Shown here: piece by piece, positions 38,786 through 48,137 of the stretch | How the letters are laid out: the number at the start of each line of letters is the position of its first letter | Position numbering within the stretch: the stretch's first letter is position 1 | Assembly (NCBI GenBank): GCA_902568235.1 | Contig: CACFPS010000001.1 | Location: 62,001-126,000, forward strand | Source of the DNA: an uncultured Pelagibacteraceae bacterium | Lineage (GTDB): Bacteria > Pseudomonadota > Alphaproteobacteria > Pelagibacterales > Pelagibacteraceae | Length of the DNA: 64,000 nucleotides | Reading direction: 5' to 3' | Translations under genes and position numbers: made by a program | The notes under the pieces: model-generated | Told to the model about the DNA's origin: nothing | What the model saw: only the letters and a program-made list of their open reading frames with translations | The model's database searches: none

Positions 38786-40011
38786 TGATTAAAAAAAAAA
38801 TTAAAGACTTAAATTTGTCAGCAACATTAAAAATAAATGAAATTTCAAAAAATTTAGAAAAAGATGGAAAGGAAATTATAAAATTTGGTTTTGGGCAATC
38901 GCCTTTTCAAGTTCCTGATAAAATAGTAGAAAGCCTAAAAAAAAATGCTCATCAAAAAAGCTATTTACCAATACAAGGTTTAGATGAGCTCAGAGAAGCT
39001 ATTGCAAAATATGAATCAAAGAAGAAAAATATAAATTTTAAGGCAGACCAAATATTTGTTGGACCGGGAACTAAAGAGCTTATGTTTTTATTACATATTT
39101 CTTTTGAAGGAGAAATAATAATACCTTGCCCAAGCTGGGTATCTTATCAACCTCAATCAATTATAGCTGATAATAAATTTCATTGGATAAAAACTACTTC
39201 TGAAAATAATTGGTATCCCACAGCAGAAAGTATTGAAAATTTGATTTTAAAAAATAAAGAAACAAAGTATTTAATGATTTTAAATTCACCAAATAATCCT
39301 TCTGGCCAAGTTTGTATAAATTTAAAAGAAATAAGTGAAATTATCAAAAAATATAAAATAATTGTTTTGTCTGACGAAATATATTCAGAGCTAAGCTTTA
39401 ATAAGAATTATGAGTCAATATCAAATTATTGTTCTGAAAATGTCATTGTTAGCAATGGACTTAGTAAATGGTGTGGAGCTGGAGGGTGGAGGCTTGGTTA
39501 TTTTATAATTCCAGATGAATTAAAACAGTTAAAGAATTCCATTAAGGTTTTGGCTAGTGAAACTTTTTCAGCAGTTAGTGCACCAATACAGTTTGCAGCA
39601 ATTACAGCATTTAATGATGATCATGAAAAATATGTTTTAAATTCAAGAAAAATATTAAAAGGAATAGGAGAATACGTTTACAAAAATTTAAAATCAAATA
39701 ATGTTATTATGAATAAACCAATGGGTGGATTTTATTTAATGCCTGAATTTTTAAATAAGAAATTTAAAACTTCCCAGGAAATGTGTACAGACCTTTTGAA
39801 TAAAAAGGGTGTAGCAATGCTACCAGGATCTGATTTTGGCTTTTTAAACGATAAAATGATTGCTCGAATAAGTTATACAGACTTTGATGGAAAAAATTTT
39901 ATGTCAAACATCAACTCAGATACAACTATTGATGAAAATTTAATTAAAAAATTTGCACCTAAAATTGTTGAAGGTACAAAAAGGCTTAAAGAATGGGTTG
40001 AAAAAGGCTAA
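38785..40011 (+). CDS. Class I/II pyridoxal-phosphate aminotransferase
   Basis: A 408-residue fold-I aminotransferase. GFGQSPFQVPDKIVESLKKN and LPIQGLDELREAIAKYE form the N-terminal substrate part, and the cofactor site has ILNSPNNPSGQV and VLSDEIYSELSF. The PLP lysine is K228 in SNGLSKWCGAGGWRLGY, and R357-region GSDFGF..ARISY ends the domain. It resembles aspartate/aromatic aminotransferase relatives, but the substrate cannot be assigned; coupling to acetoacetyl-CoA synthetase suggests catabolism of an amino acid ending in acetoacetate (inference). Confidence 0.85.
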   Translation: MIKKKIKDLNLSATLKINEISKNLEKDGKEIIKFGFGQSPFQVPDKIVESLKKNAHQKSYLPIQGLDELREAIAKYESKKKNINFKADQIFVGPGTKELMFLLHISFEGEIIIPCPSWVSYQPQSIIADNKFHWIKTTSENNWYPTAESIENLILKNKETKYLMILNSPNNPSGQVCINLKEISEIIKKYKIIVLSDEIYSELSFNKNYESISNYCSENVIVSNGLSKWCGAGGWRLGYFIIPDELKQLKNSIKVLASETFSAVSAPIQFAAITAFNDDHEKYVLNSRKILKGIGEYVYKNLKSNNVIMNKPMGGFYLMPEFLNKKFKTSQEMCTDLLNKKGVAMLPGSDFGFLNDKMIARISYTDFDGKNFMSNINSDTTIDENLIKKFAPKIVEGTKRLKEWVEKG

Positions 40012-40016
40012 TATAT

Positions 40017-40033
40017 ATTAGAATTATTCTAAA
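40017..40033 (+). promoter_or_regulatory. Iron-control-element-like palindrome upstream of the TAXI-TRAP genes
   Basis: ATTAGAATTATTCTAAA (40017-40033) matches the Irr element TTTAGAANNNTTCTAAA at all but the first base. Its core TTAGAA-TTA-TTCTAA (40018-40032) is a perfect inverted repeat with a 3-base centre. It lies in the 91-base gap after the aminotransferase, 69 bases before the TAXI ATG. It is the best palindrome of the three ICE-like sites in this window. Confidence 0.65.
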
Positions 40034-40102
40034 AAACTACTGGACATTCAAAATAAATTCTGTTCCAATTATTTATTACAATTAACTAAGGAGAGTGGGA
40101 AA

Positions 40103-41107
40103 ATGAAAAAAATATTATCTACCCTATCGGGTACTCTTGTACTTTTTGCGGCATTATTTTCTTTTAATACTGTTGCAAAGTCTGCAGAGTTTTTTACGAT
40201 AGGAACAGGTGGACCAACTGGTGTTTACTTCCAAACTGGAAATGCAATATGTAAAATGTTGCATAAATCAGCCATATCAAAAGAGCATGGAAGAAAAAAA
40301 GGTATAGACAAAGCATATAGATGTACAGCTCCATCTACCGGAGGATCAAACTACAATATTGGACAAATTAAAGATGGTGAATTTCAATTTGGTGTAGCTC
40401 AATCTGATTGGCAATTTCACGCTTTTAATGGTTCAAGCAAATGGGAAGGAAAACAGTTTAAAGGTTTAAGAGCTGTTTTCTCAGTTCACAATGAACCTTT
40501 TCAAATTTGGGCTAGAAAAAAAGCAAAAGTAAAAGATTTTGCAGGTCTGAAGGGTAAAGTTGTTAATATAGGTAATCCAGGTTCTGGTCAAAGAGGAACC
40601 ATGGAAGAGCTTATGAAAGCAATGGGAGTTGACAATAGTTACTTTAAATCTACTACAGAATTAACATCTTCAGAACAAGTGAAAGCGCTATGCGATGGTA
40701 AAATAGATGCTTTTGGTTATTCAGTAGGATTTCCAAATGGCGCTATGGAACAAGCTGCCACTTGCGGGGCAAAAGCATTGCCAATTAATTTAGTAGGTGG
40801 ACCAGTTCAAGGTTTAATTGATGGTGCAGATTATTATGCTGCAGCAACAATACCTGCCGGCACTTATACTGGTCAAAAGAAAGATGTAACTACTTTTGGA
40901 GTTAAAGCAACTGTTGTGACAAGTAATGCTGTAGAAGCAGATCTTGTTTATTTAGTGGTAAAAGCAGTTTTTGAAAACTTTGATGACTTTAGAAAACAAC
41001 ACCCTGCTTTTGCGCCTTTAAAAAAGGAAGATATGATTGCTGACGGTTTATCAGCTCCTTTACATGAAGGTGCTAAGAGATATTACAAAGAAGCTGGATT
41101 AATGTAA
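40103..41107 (+). CDS. TAXI-family TRAP transporter solute-binding protein
   Basis: A 334-residue periplasmic receptor for a tripartite ATP-independent transporter. The signal peptide is visible (LSTLSGTLVLFAALFSFNTVAKSAEF, cleaved near SAE). The mature part has the TAXI motifs FFTIGTGGPTGVYFQTGNAIC, APSTGGSNYNIGQIKDGEFQFGVAQSDW, and GLKGKVVNIGNPGSGQRGTMEELM. A strong AAGGAGAG Shine-Dalgarno precedes ATG 40103. TAXI proteins bind organic acids or amino acids (glutamate in a studied Thermus case); the ligand here is unknown. An ICE-like box upstream points to iron- or heme-linked control. Confidence 0.92.
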   Translation: MKKILSTLSGTLVLFAALFSFNTVAKSAEFFTIGTGGPTGVYFQTGNAICKMLHKSAISKEHGRKKGIDKAYRCTAPSTGGSNYNIGQIKDGEFQFGVAQSDWQFHAFNGSSKWEGKQFKGLRAVFSVHNEPFQIWARKKAKVKDFAGLKGKVVNIGNPGSGQRGTMEELMKAMGVDNSYFKSTTELTSSEQVKALCDGKIDAFGYSVGFPNGAMEQAATCGAKALPINLVGGPVQGLIDGADYYAAATIPAGTYTGQKKDVTTFGVKATVVTSNAVEADLVYLVVKAVFENFDDFRKQHPAFAPLKKEDMIADGLSAPLHEGAKRYYKEAGLM

Positions 41108-41127
41108 TCCTTAAAATTTGTTAAATT

Positions 41128-41162
41128 AAAAAGGCCCAATATATTTATTGGGCCTTTTTTTT
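41128..41162 (+). terminator. Hairpin between TRAP receptor and permease genes
   Basis: GGCCCAATA (41133-41141) and TATTGGGCC (41146-41154) form a perfect stem around TATT, extended by five A-T pairs (41128-41132 with 41155-41159). Eight T follow in total (41155-41162). It lies 21 bases after the receptor stop and 22 bases before the permease start. As a partial terminator it would give more receptor than permease mRNA, the stoichiometry TRAP systems need. Confidence 0.88.
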
Positions 41163-41183
41163 ATAGTAGTATATTTTCTTTAA

Positions 41184-43505
41184 ATGAGTCACAATACTGA
41201 TACAAAAATTAAAAGTAAAATACAGGAAGATTTATCTCCAACTAGAAATCTTACAGGATTACATTTAAAAATTGTTGCCTCTATAGCAATTATTTGGTCT
41301 CTATTTCAGCTTTGGTATGCATCTCCTTTTCCATTTTGGTTTAATTTTGGCATGTTTAAAGGTTTGCCAGCAAGAGCCATTCATTTAGGCTTTGCTTTAT
41401 TGCTAGCATTTTTAATATTTCCCTATTCAAGAGGAAAAAAAATATCAATCATAGATATTTTAATAAGTTTAATCGGAGCATTTTGTTGTCTTTATATTTA
41501 TTTTTTTTATGACCAATTAGTAGACAGAGGAGGTATTCTTTTAAAAATTACATTAATGGAAAATATTCTAGTACCTATAGAATTAATAATTGGCATATTT
41601 GGAATTTTGATATTACTTGAAGCTACAAGAAGAGTAATAGGAATTCCTTTAGTTATTATTGCGATTTGTTTTTTATTATTTTCATATTTTGGCCAATATG
41701 CTCCAGATATAATTTCTCATGGCGGACTTTCATTAAAAAGGCTAGTTGGGTTTCAGTGGTTTGATCAAGAAGCTATATTTGGAATACCAATTGGTGTTTC
41801 TGTAGATTTCATATTCTTGTTTGTATTATTTGGAGGTCTTTTAGAAACTGCAGGTGGAGGAAGATATTTTTTAGATCTTGCTTTTGCAATGGTTGGAAAA
41901 ATGAGAGGAGGACCCGCCAAAGCTGCAATTTTAGGCTCTGGTATGACTGGATTAATTTCAGGTTCTTCAATTGCAAATACAGTTACAACAGGAACATTCA
42001 CAATTCCAATAATGAAAAAAACTGGATTCTCAAAAGAAAAAGCAGGCGCAATAGAAGTATCATCTTCAGTAAATGGTCAAATAATGCCCCCCGTAATGGG
42101 AGCTGCGGCTTTCGTAATTGCAAGTTTTATAGGCGTTACTTATTTTGAAGTAGTTAAGCATGCGTTTCTACCAGCTATTATTTCATATATTGCACTATTT
42201 TATATTTCTCATCTTGAAGCTTTAAAATTAAATCTCAAAGGAATGAATGAAGAAGATGTTCCTAATTTAAAAAAGACTTTTTTGTCTGGCCTTCATTTTT
42301 TGATACCAATTTTTGTATTAATTTATCTTTTGGTTTACTTAAGACTTACTGCTTCATACTCAATTTTTTACGCAACTTTAGCTTTAATATTAGTAAATTT
42401 AATAAATAAAATATTTAAAGAAGAAAATTTTAAAAATGGTTTAATAAATTGGTACAACCAAACAATTATTGGATTTCAAAAAGGAGCCATTAATATGGTT
42501 GGAGTAGGTATTGCAATTGCTACAGCAGGTGTAATTGTTGGTGCGGTAGGATCAACTGGTTTAAGTACTAATTTAATTATTGTTATCGAATCTATTGCAA
42601 AAGATAATGTTATGATCTTATTATTTTTGACAATAATTTTGTGTTTATTATTAGGGATGGGCCTTCCAACTACAGCAAATTATGTTGTGGTTGCTTCTCT
42701 TATGGCAACCGTATTAGTAGATGTAGGAAATGCTTCAGGTTTTATATTTCCACTTATAGCAGTACATTTGTTTGTTTTTTATTTTGGTTTAATGGCAGAT
42801 GTTACTCCTCCAGTAGGTTTAGCATCTTATGCTGCTGCAGCGATATCAGGAGGAGATCCTTTAAAAACAGGAGTACAAGCTTTTTGGTATAGTTTGAGAA
42901 CAGGAATTCTTCCAATAGTGTTTTTATTTAATCATGAGCTACTTTTGATAGGAATTGAAAATATTTGGCATGCTCTTGTTGTTATCATAACTTCTTTAAT
43001 TGGTATTTTAGTTTTTACATCTGCTACCCAAGGATGGTTTATAAATAAATTAAGATGGTATGAAATAATAGTATTTCTCTTAATTTCAATTTCACTTCTT
43101 TCTCCAGAATTTGTTTTAAACAAATTTTATCCTAAATATAACTATATAGACATAGATCAAATTCAAAATTTGAAACTGGATCCAAATAAAGAGACGAGAA
43201 TAAAAGTTACAAGAGTAAGTGAATATGGAGAAAGATATAAATTGTTTGTGATAGAAAAAAATACTTTTGAGAGTGAATTTAGTTTAGAAGAATATGGAAT
43301 TAATTTAATAAATGAAAATAAAAAAATATTAGTAGATACTATTAAATGGAATGGGCAAGCTAAAAAATCTGGAATGGAAATGGGAGATTATATAACAGAA
43401 CTCAAAACTGAAAACTCAAATAGACCAAGCAAAAAAATAGTATATCCATTTGCTTTGTTTTTATTATTAGTTTTTGGATATTTAAATAAAAAGAAAACTA
43501 ATTAA
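41184..43505 (+). CDS. TRAP transporter fused permease (4TM/12TM)
   Basis: A 773-residue membrane protein joining the small (DctQ-like) and large (DctM-like) TRAP subunits in one chain, as TAXI systems usually do. There are many hydrophobic helices. DctM signatures are FGGLLETAGGGRYFLDLAFAMVG, TGLISGSSIANTVTTG, the sodium/ligand-site loop MGLPTTANYVVVASLMA and MADVTPPVGLASYAAAAISGGD. A C-terminal ~150-residue extension after the last helices is soluble, with a final hydrophobic segment. It uses the Na+ gradient. It ends overlapping the convergent thioesterase by 4 bases. Confidence 0.93.
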   Translation: MSHNTDTKIKSKIQEDLSPTRNLTGLHLKIVASIAIIWSLFQLWYASPFPFWFNFGMFKGLPARAIHLGFALLLAFLIFPYSRGKKISIIDILISLIGAFCCLYIYFFYDQLVDRGGILLKITLMENILVPIELIIGIFGILILLEATRRVIGIPLVIIAICFLLFSYFGQYAPDIISHGGLSLKRLVGFQWFDQEAIFGIPIGVSVDFIFLFVLFGGLLETAGGGRYFLDLAFAMVGKMRGGPAKAAILGSGMTGLISGSSIANTVTTGTFTIPIMKKTGFSKEKAGAIEVSSSVNGQIMPPVMGAAAFVIASFIGVTYFEVVKHAFLPAIISYIALFYISHLEALKLNLKGMNEEDVPNLKKTFLSGLHFLIPIFVLIYLLVYLRLTASYSIFYATLALILVNLINKIFKEENFKNGLINWYNQTIIGFQKGAINMVGVGIAIATAGVIVGAVGSTGLSTNLIIVIESIAKDNVMILLFLTIILCLLLGMGLPTTANYVVVASLMATVLVDVGNASGFIFPLIAVHLFVFYFGLMADVTPPVGLASYAAAAISGGDPLKTGVQAFWYSLRTGILPIVFLFNHELLLIGIENIWHALVVIITSLIGILVFTSATQGWFINKLRWYEIIVFLLISISLLSPEFVLNKFYPKYNYIDIDQIQNLKLDPNKETRIKVTRVSEYGERYKLFVIEKNTFESEFSLEEYGINLINENKKILVDTIKWNGQAKKSGMEMGDYITELKTENSNRPSKKIVYPFALFLLLVFGYLNKKKTN

Positions 43506-43927
43506 CCACCATATCCTGCATTAGGAAGAGATTTTTTTAAAATTTTCCATATGCCTGAGGCAGTAGCGATTAACCTCCCTTTGCACTCCAAGTGGCAAAT
43601 TAAAAAAACCATACTATTTGTTATTTTTTGGATTTTTGTGAATCCAATAATTTCATTTCCTAGTACTGTTGAAGCTATAAATTTTATATCTAAAGAAATA
43701 GTAACACATGGTTTACCCCCAGTAGATTTGTGAGCACCTGTTCCGGCTCCTGAATCAATAATGGAGGCAATATAACCACCATGAGTAATTCCAGCCATAT
43801 TTAAGTGATTTTTATCTATTTTAGTTTTAAATTCATATTCATTCTTAGAGATTTTTCTAAATAATAATCCTCCATTATGTTTCATAAATCCAGGTTTAAT
43901 ACTTAATTGTTTAAAATCTTTAGACAT
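43502..43927 (-). CDS. PaaI-type hotdog-fold thioesterase
   Basis: A 141-residue single-hotdog protein of the PaaI/4HBT acyl-CoA thioesterase family, which hydrolyses acyl- or aryl-CoA. The catalytic region is MAGITHGGYIASIIDSGAGTGAH (HGG with the following Asp) with a later strand TVLGNEIIGFTKIQK. I start at ATG 43927. The frame is open 48 codons further, but that part reads through the tRNA-Arg gene (the MATDQEVLGSTPSRRT shadow), so it is not protein. tRNA-Arg lies 95 bases upstream on the same strand. Confidence 0.85.
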   Translation of the reverse strand: MSKDFKQLSIKPGFMKHNGGLLFRKISKNEYEFKTKIDKNHLNMAGITHGGYIASIIDSGAGTGAHKSTGGKPCVTISLDIKFIASTVLGNEIIGFTKIQKITNSMVFLICHLECKGRLIATASGIWKILKKSLPNAGYGG

Positions 43928-44022
43928 TATATGAATATTGTTATCAATATTAATATTACAAATACTAAACAAAAGAAATATATTACAGATTTTTGTAAAG
44001 ATATTTTCATTTTCCTCTTTTT

Positions 44023-44099
44023 TGGTGCGCCTGCTAGGAGTTGAACCCAGAACCTCCTGGTCCGTAGCCAAGCGCTCTATCCAATTGAGCTACAGGCGC
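44023..44099 (-). tRNA. tRNA-Arg (anticodon ACG)
   Basis: A 77-base tRNA on the minus strand including an encoded CCA. Acceptor GCGCCTG (complement of 44093-44099) pairs with CAGGCGC (complement of 44027-44033). The anticodon loop CTACGGA between TTGG and CCAG gives ACG, which reads CGU, CGC and CGA once A34 is deaminated. The D arm (AGCTCAATTGGATAGAGC) and T arm (GGTTCAACTCC) are normal. Confidence 0.95.
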
Positions 44100-44178
44100 A
44101 ATTTATTTAACTATTTTAAATATATTTTTAATGTAAATTATTAATTTAGCAATTATTGTGTATATTTAATTTTTATAA

Positions 44179-47100
44179 ATGAGTTTAGAATTATTAGTTC
44201 CAGATATAGGTGATTTTGAAAACGTAGAGATAATTGAGATATTGGTCAAAAAAGGTGAAAAAATCAATAAAAATGATCCTGTAGTAACTTTAGAAAGTGA
44301 TAAATCTAGTGTCGAAGTTCCCTCAAACCATGAAGGAGAAGTTGAAAAAATTAATGTCAAAATTGGCGATAAAGTTTCTAAAGGGGATTTAATATTAACC
44401 TTATCATCAAATGAAAAGAAGAGTAACGAAACAATACCTGCGGTTACAGAAAAGATTATAAAAGAAGCTGAAAGTTCAAAAGAAAAAACTAAAGACGAAA
44501 TTGAAAATAAAAATATTGAACATCAAAAATCAAGAGAAGAATCTAAAATTGTATTTAATAAAAACGATATTGATCCACTTGAAACCAAAGATTGGTTAGA
44601 TTCTATCTCAGCTGTCCTTAAAAAAGATGGAAAACAGAGAGCGCAATTTTTAATAAAAGAACTTATTGAATATTCATATAAAGAAGGGTCAGATTTAGTT
44701 TTATCTAGAAACACACCTTACATAAATACTATATCTCCTGAAAGAGAAAAAAAATCTCCAGGAGACCAAAACATAGAACGTAAGTTAAGATCTTTAATTA
44801 GATGGAATGCAGCAGCTATGGTAGTGAGAGCAAATAAAAAGTTTCCTGAATTAGGCGGTCACATAGGAACATTTGCATCAGCTGCAACGCTATATGATGT
44901 AGGAATGAACCATTTTTGGAGAGCTAAAAATAATAAATTTGGTGGAGATTTGATTTATTTTCAAGGTCATAGCGCACCAGGAATGTATGCAAGAGCATTT
45001 TTGGAAGGAAGATTAACTGAAAAGCAACTAGATAGCTTTAGACAAGAAGTAAAACAAGGAGGTCTATCATCTTATCCTCACCCATGGTTAATGCCTAAAT
45101 TCTGGCAATTTCCAACTGTTTCAATGGGCATAGGACCAATGCTAGCAATCTACCAAGCTAGATTTATGAAATATTTAATAAATAGAGGATTAATAAAAGA
45201 CGAAGGAAGAAAAGTTTGGGCTTTTCTAGGGGATGGAGAAATGGACGAACCCGAGTCACTCGGTGCTATTGGATTAGCGGCAAGAGAAAATTTAGACAAC
45301 TTAATATTTGTAGTTAACTGCAATTTGCAGAGACTAGATGGGCCAGTTAGAGGAAATGGAAAAATAATTCAAGAACTTGAGGGCATTTTTAGAGGAGCAG
45401 GATGGAATGTTATAAAGGTTATCTGGGGATCTTATTGGGATTCATTATTGGCAAATGATAAATCAGGTCATCTTATTAAAATAATGAATGAAACCGTTGA
45501 TGGTGAATATCAAGCATTTAAAGCCAGGGATGGTTTATATGTTAGGGAAAAATTTTTCGGAAAATATCCAGAAACTCTAGAATTAGTTTCTACAATGTCA
45601 GATAAAGATATTTGGCGATTAAATAGAGGAGGCCATGATCCTCATAAAGTTTATGCTGCGTATGATAAAGCTACAAAAAACACTGGTAGTCCAACTGTTA
45701 TTATTGCTAAAACAATAAAAGGCTATGGTATGGGAAAATCTGGAGAGAGCGTAAACACCACACACCAACAAAAGAAACTAGATGTAAGTGATTTATTATA
45801 TTACAGAGATAGATTCGATGTTCCATTAAATGATCAACAAGTTAAAAATATAGAATATTTCAAACCAGACGAAAATTCTGAAGAAATCAAATATTTAAAA
45901 CAAAGAAGAATGGAGTTAGGTGGTTTTATACCTGAGAGAAATTCTTTTTCGAAACCAATAAAGACACCTAGTAAAGATATTTTTGACTTTATGAAAGTTT
46001 CTACCGGTGAAAAAGAAATGTCAACGACTATGGCTTTGGTAAGAATTTTAACTAATTTATTGAGAGATAAAAACGTTGCCTCAAAATTAGTTCCTATCAT
46101 TCCAGACGAAGCAAGAACTTTTGGAATGGAAGGTTTTTTTCAAAAAATTGGTATTTATGCGCATGAAGGTCAAAAATATGAGCCTGAAGACTCTGCGCAA
46201 CTTTCTTCTTATAAAGAAGAAAAAAGTGGACAGGTTTTAGAAGAAGGAATTACCGAATCAGGATCAATGTCATCTTGGATAGCTGCAGGAACATCATATA
46301 CTAACCATGATATTGAAATGATTCCAATATATTTATTTTATTCTATGTTTGGATTTCAAAGAATAGGAGATTTTGCTTGGGCAGCAGGAGATAGCCAAGC
46401 TAGAGGATTTTTAATAGGTGCTACAGCAGGAAGAACAACTTTAGCAGGAGAAGGTTTGCAACATCAAGATGGACACAGTCACTTAATTTCATCAACTATA
46501 CCAAACTGCATCTCTTATGACCCAACATTTCATTATGAATTGGCTGTAATTTTCAGAGAAGGTCTTAGAAGAATGCATGAAAAAAATGAAAATATTTTTT
46601 ATTACATTACAACTATGAATGAAAATTATCCTCATCCAGGGATCCCAAAGGATAAAAATATCGAAGAACAGATTTTAAAAGGTATGTATAAAATTAAAGA
46701 ATATTCCGAATATAAAAATACTAAGATTCAGTTATTAGGTTCGGGTGCAATTTTAAGGGAAATGATGAAAGCTGGAGAGATTTTGCAGAATGAATATAAA
46801 ATTGATAGTGAAATATGGAGTGTAACTAGTTTTAATGAATTAAGGAGAGATGGATTGGAGGTTGAAAGATATAACTTATTAAATCCAACAGAAAATAAAA
46901 AAACTTCATATATTGAACAATGTCTGAAAAAAACTGAAGGTCCAATTCTAGCCGCATCAGACTATATGAGAATGAACTCTGATCAAATTAGACCTTACAC
47001 ATCAAAGAGTTTTTATTCACTTGGAACGGATGGCTATGGAAGAAGTGATACAAGAAAAAATTTAAGAAGATTTTTTGAAGTTGATAAGGAGCATATAGTC

Positions 47101-47214
47101 ACATATGGCCTTAGCGTTTTGGCTAATGAACAATTAGTATCATCAAAATATGCAGAAGATGCAATAAAAAAATATAATATTGATAAAAACAAACCAATGC
47201 CAACAAAATTATAA
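44179..47214 (+). CDS. aceE: Pyruvate dehydrogenase E1 (AceE type) with N-terminal lipoyl domain
   Basis: A 1011-residue fusion. Residues 1-~75 form a complete lipoyl domain (VPDIGDFENVEIIEILVKKG, with the lipoate lysine K42 in ESDKSSVEVP). A charged, mobile linker runs to ~125. The rest is the homodimeric AceE: GHIGTFASAATLYDVG, a TPP/Mg site beginning FLGDGEMDEPESLG near residue 350, and the transketolase-like Pyr domain with ITESGSMSSWIAAGTSY and EGLQHQDGHSH. E1 decarboxylates pyruvate and reductively acetylates lipoate. Here lipoate would be carried by E1 itself, since the next gene (E2) lacks it. Start context is weak, with only AT-rich sequence before ATG 44179. Confidence 0.93.
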   Translation: MSLELLVPDIGDFENVEIIEILVKKGEKINKNDPVVTLESDKSSVEVPSNHEGEVEKINVKIGDKVSKGDLILTLSSNEKKSNETIPAVTEKIIKEAESSKEKTKDEIENKNIEHQKSREESKIVFNKNDIDPLETKDWLDSISAVLKKDGKQRAQFLIKELIEYSYKEGSDLVLSRNTPYINTISPEREKKSPGDQNIERKLRSLIRWNAAAMVVRANKKFPELGGHIGTFASAATLYDVGMNHFWRAKNNKFGGDLIYFQGHSAPGMYARAFLEGRLTEKQLDSFRQEVKQGGLSSYPHPWLMPKFWQFPTVSMGIGPMLAIYQARFMKYLINRGLIKDEGRKVWAFLGDGEMDEPESLGAIGLAARENLDNLIFVVNCNLQRLDGPVRGNGKIIQELEGIFRGAGWNVIKVIWGSYWDSLLANDKSGHLIKIMNETVDGEYQAFKARDGLYVREKFFGKYPETLELVSTMSDKDIWRLNRGGHDPHKVYAAYDKATKNTGSPTVIIAKTIKGYGMGKSGESVNTTHQQKKLDVSDLLYYRDRFDVPLNDQQVKNIEYFKPDENSEEIKYLKQRRMELGGFIPERNSFSKPIKTPSKDIFDFMKVSTGEKEMSTTMALVRILTNLLRDKNVASKLVPIIPDEARTFGMEGFFQKIGIYAHEGQKYEPEDSAQLSSYKEEKSGQVLEEGITESGSMSSWIAAGTSYTNHDIEMIPIYLFYSMFGFQRIGDFAWAAGDSQARGFLIGATAGRTTLAGEGLQHQDGHSHLISSTIPNCISYDPTFHYELAVIFREGLRRMHEKNENIFYYITTMNENYPHPGIPKDKNIEEQILKGMYKIKEYSEYKNTKIQLLGSGAILREMMKAGEILQNEYKIDSEIWSVTSFNELRRDGLEVERYNLLNPTENKKTSYIEQCLKKTEGPILAASDYMRMNSDQIRPYTSKSFYSLGTDGYGRSDTRKNLRRFFEVDKEHIVTYGLSVLANEQLVSSKYAEDAIKKYNIDKNKPMPTKL

Positions 47215-47215
47215 A

Positions 47216-48133
47216 ATGAATTATACAACAGAAAAAAATAAAAAAAATGTTTTGGCAAGTCCAAAGGCCAGAAAGTTTGCTAGAGAATTAGGTGTTGATG
47301 TTAAAAATGTTGTTGGTAGTGAAAAACGAGGAAGGGTGATTGAAAAAGATATAAAAAAATATGTTTCTTCAAATATCAATAAAAAAGAAGATATAAAAAT
47401 TAATAATGAGTATGAACATTCAGAATTTGGACAAATTGAAATTAAAGAAGTTCCAAGAATAAAAAGGATCGCTGCACCACATTTGATTAATTCATGGAAA
47501 AATATTCCTCATGTTACCAATCATGATGAGGTGGACATTACTGAAATGGATAATTTTAGAAATTCATTAACAGATATTTATACCGGAGAAAAAAAAAAAA
47601 TTACCCCATTAGCTTTTATAACTAAAGCGGTCGCATCTTCTTTAAAAAAATTTCCGAGTTTCAATTCTTCAATTGATGATATTAAAAATGGTAAAATTAC
47701 TTTAAAAAAATATTATCATATTGGAATTGCAGTAGATACGCCTCATGGTTTAATGGTACCTAAAATTAGAGATGTAGATAAAAAAAATATAAATCAAATA
47801 AGTGAAGAATTAAAAAAAGTAAGCGAAGATTGCAGAAATTTAAAAATAGAAAAAAAAGAATTTTTTGGTGGATCAATAACTGTAACTAGTTTGGGTGGTA
47901 TAGGTGGTTCATTTTTTACACCAATTATTAATTATCCAGAAGTTGCAATACTTGGGATTGGAAGATCTTATAAAAAACAAATTTTTATAAATGAAAAATT
48001 TATAACTCGCACTGTTTTACCACTTTCTTTATCTTATGATCATAGGATTATAGATGGAGCAGAAGCCGCTCGATTTAATAATGATTTAAAAGATAATCTT
48101 GGAAGTAATTTTGCTTATAAATTAGCAATTTAA
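47216..48133 (+). CDS. aceF: Dihydrolipoamide acetyltransferase E2 without a lipoyl domain
   Basis: A 305-residue E2 core. It opens with a peripheral subunit-binding domain (LASPKARKFARELGVDV, then KRGRVIEKDI) that docks E1 or E3. After a linker comes the catalytic acyltransferase domain, with GIAVDTPHGLMVPKIRDV, SITVTSLGGIGG and the active-site HxxxDG at H276-G281 (LSYDHRIIDG). No lipoyl domain precedes the binding domain, unlike normal E2. ATG 47216 starts one base after the E1 stop; upstream frame lies inside E1 and is not used. No lpd (E3) gene is adjacent. Confidence 0.92.
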   Translation: MNYTTEKNKKNVLASPKARKFARELGVDVKNVVGSEKRGRVIEKDIKKYVSSNINKKEDIKINNEYEHSEFGQIEIKEVPRIKRIAAPHLINSWKNIPHVTNHDEVDITEMDNFRNSLTDIYTGEKKKITPLAFITKAVASSLKKFPSFNSSIDDIKNGKITLKKYYHIGIAVDTPHGLMVPKIRDVDKKNINQISEELKKVSEDCRNLKIEKKEFFGGSITVTSLGGIGGSFFTPIINYPEVAILGIGRSYKKQIFINEKFITRTVLPLSLSYDHRIIDGAEAARFNNDLKDNLGSNFAYKLAI

Positions 48134-48137
48134 TCAA

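Noticed and set aside
43928..44071. N-terminal extension of the thioesterase frame through tRNA-Arg
   Set aside because: The extension reads MATDQEVLGSTPSRRT, the well-known translation shadow of a tRNA; the enzyme family begins at ATG 43927.
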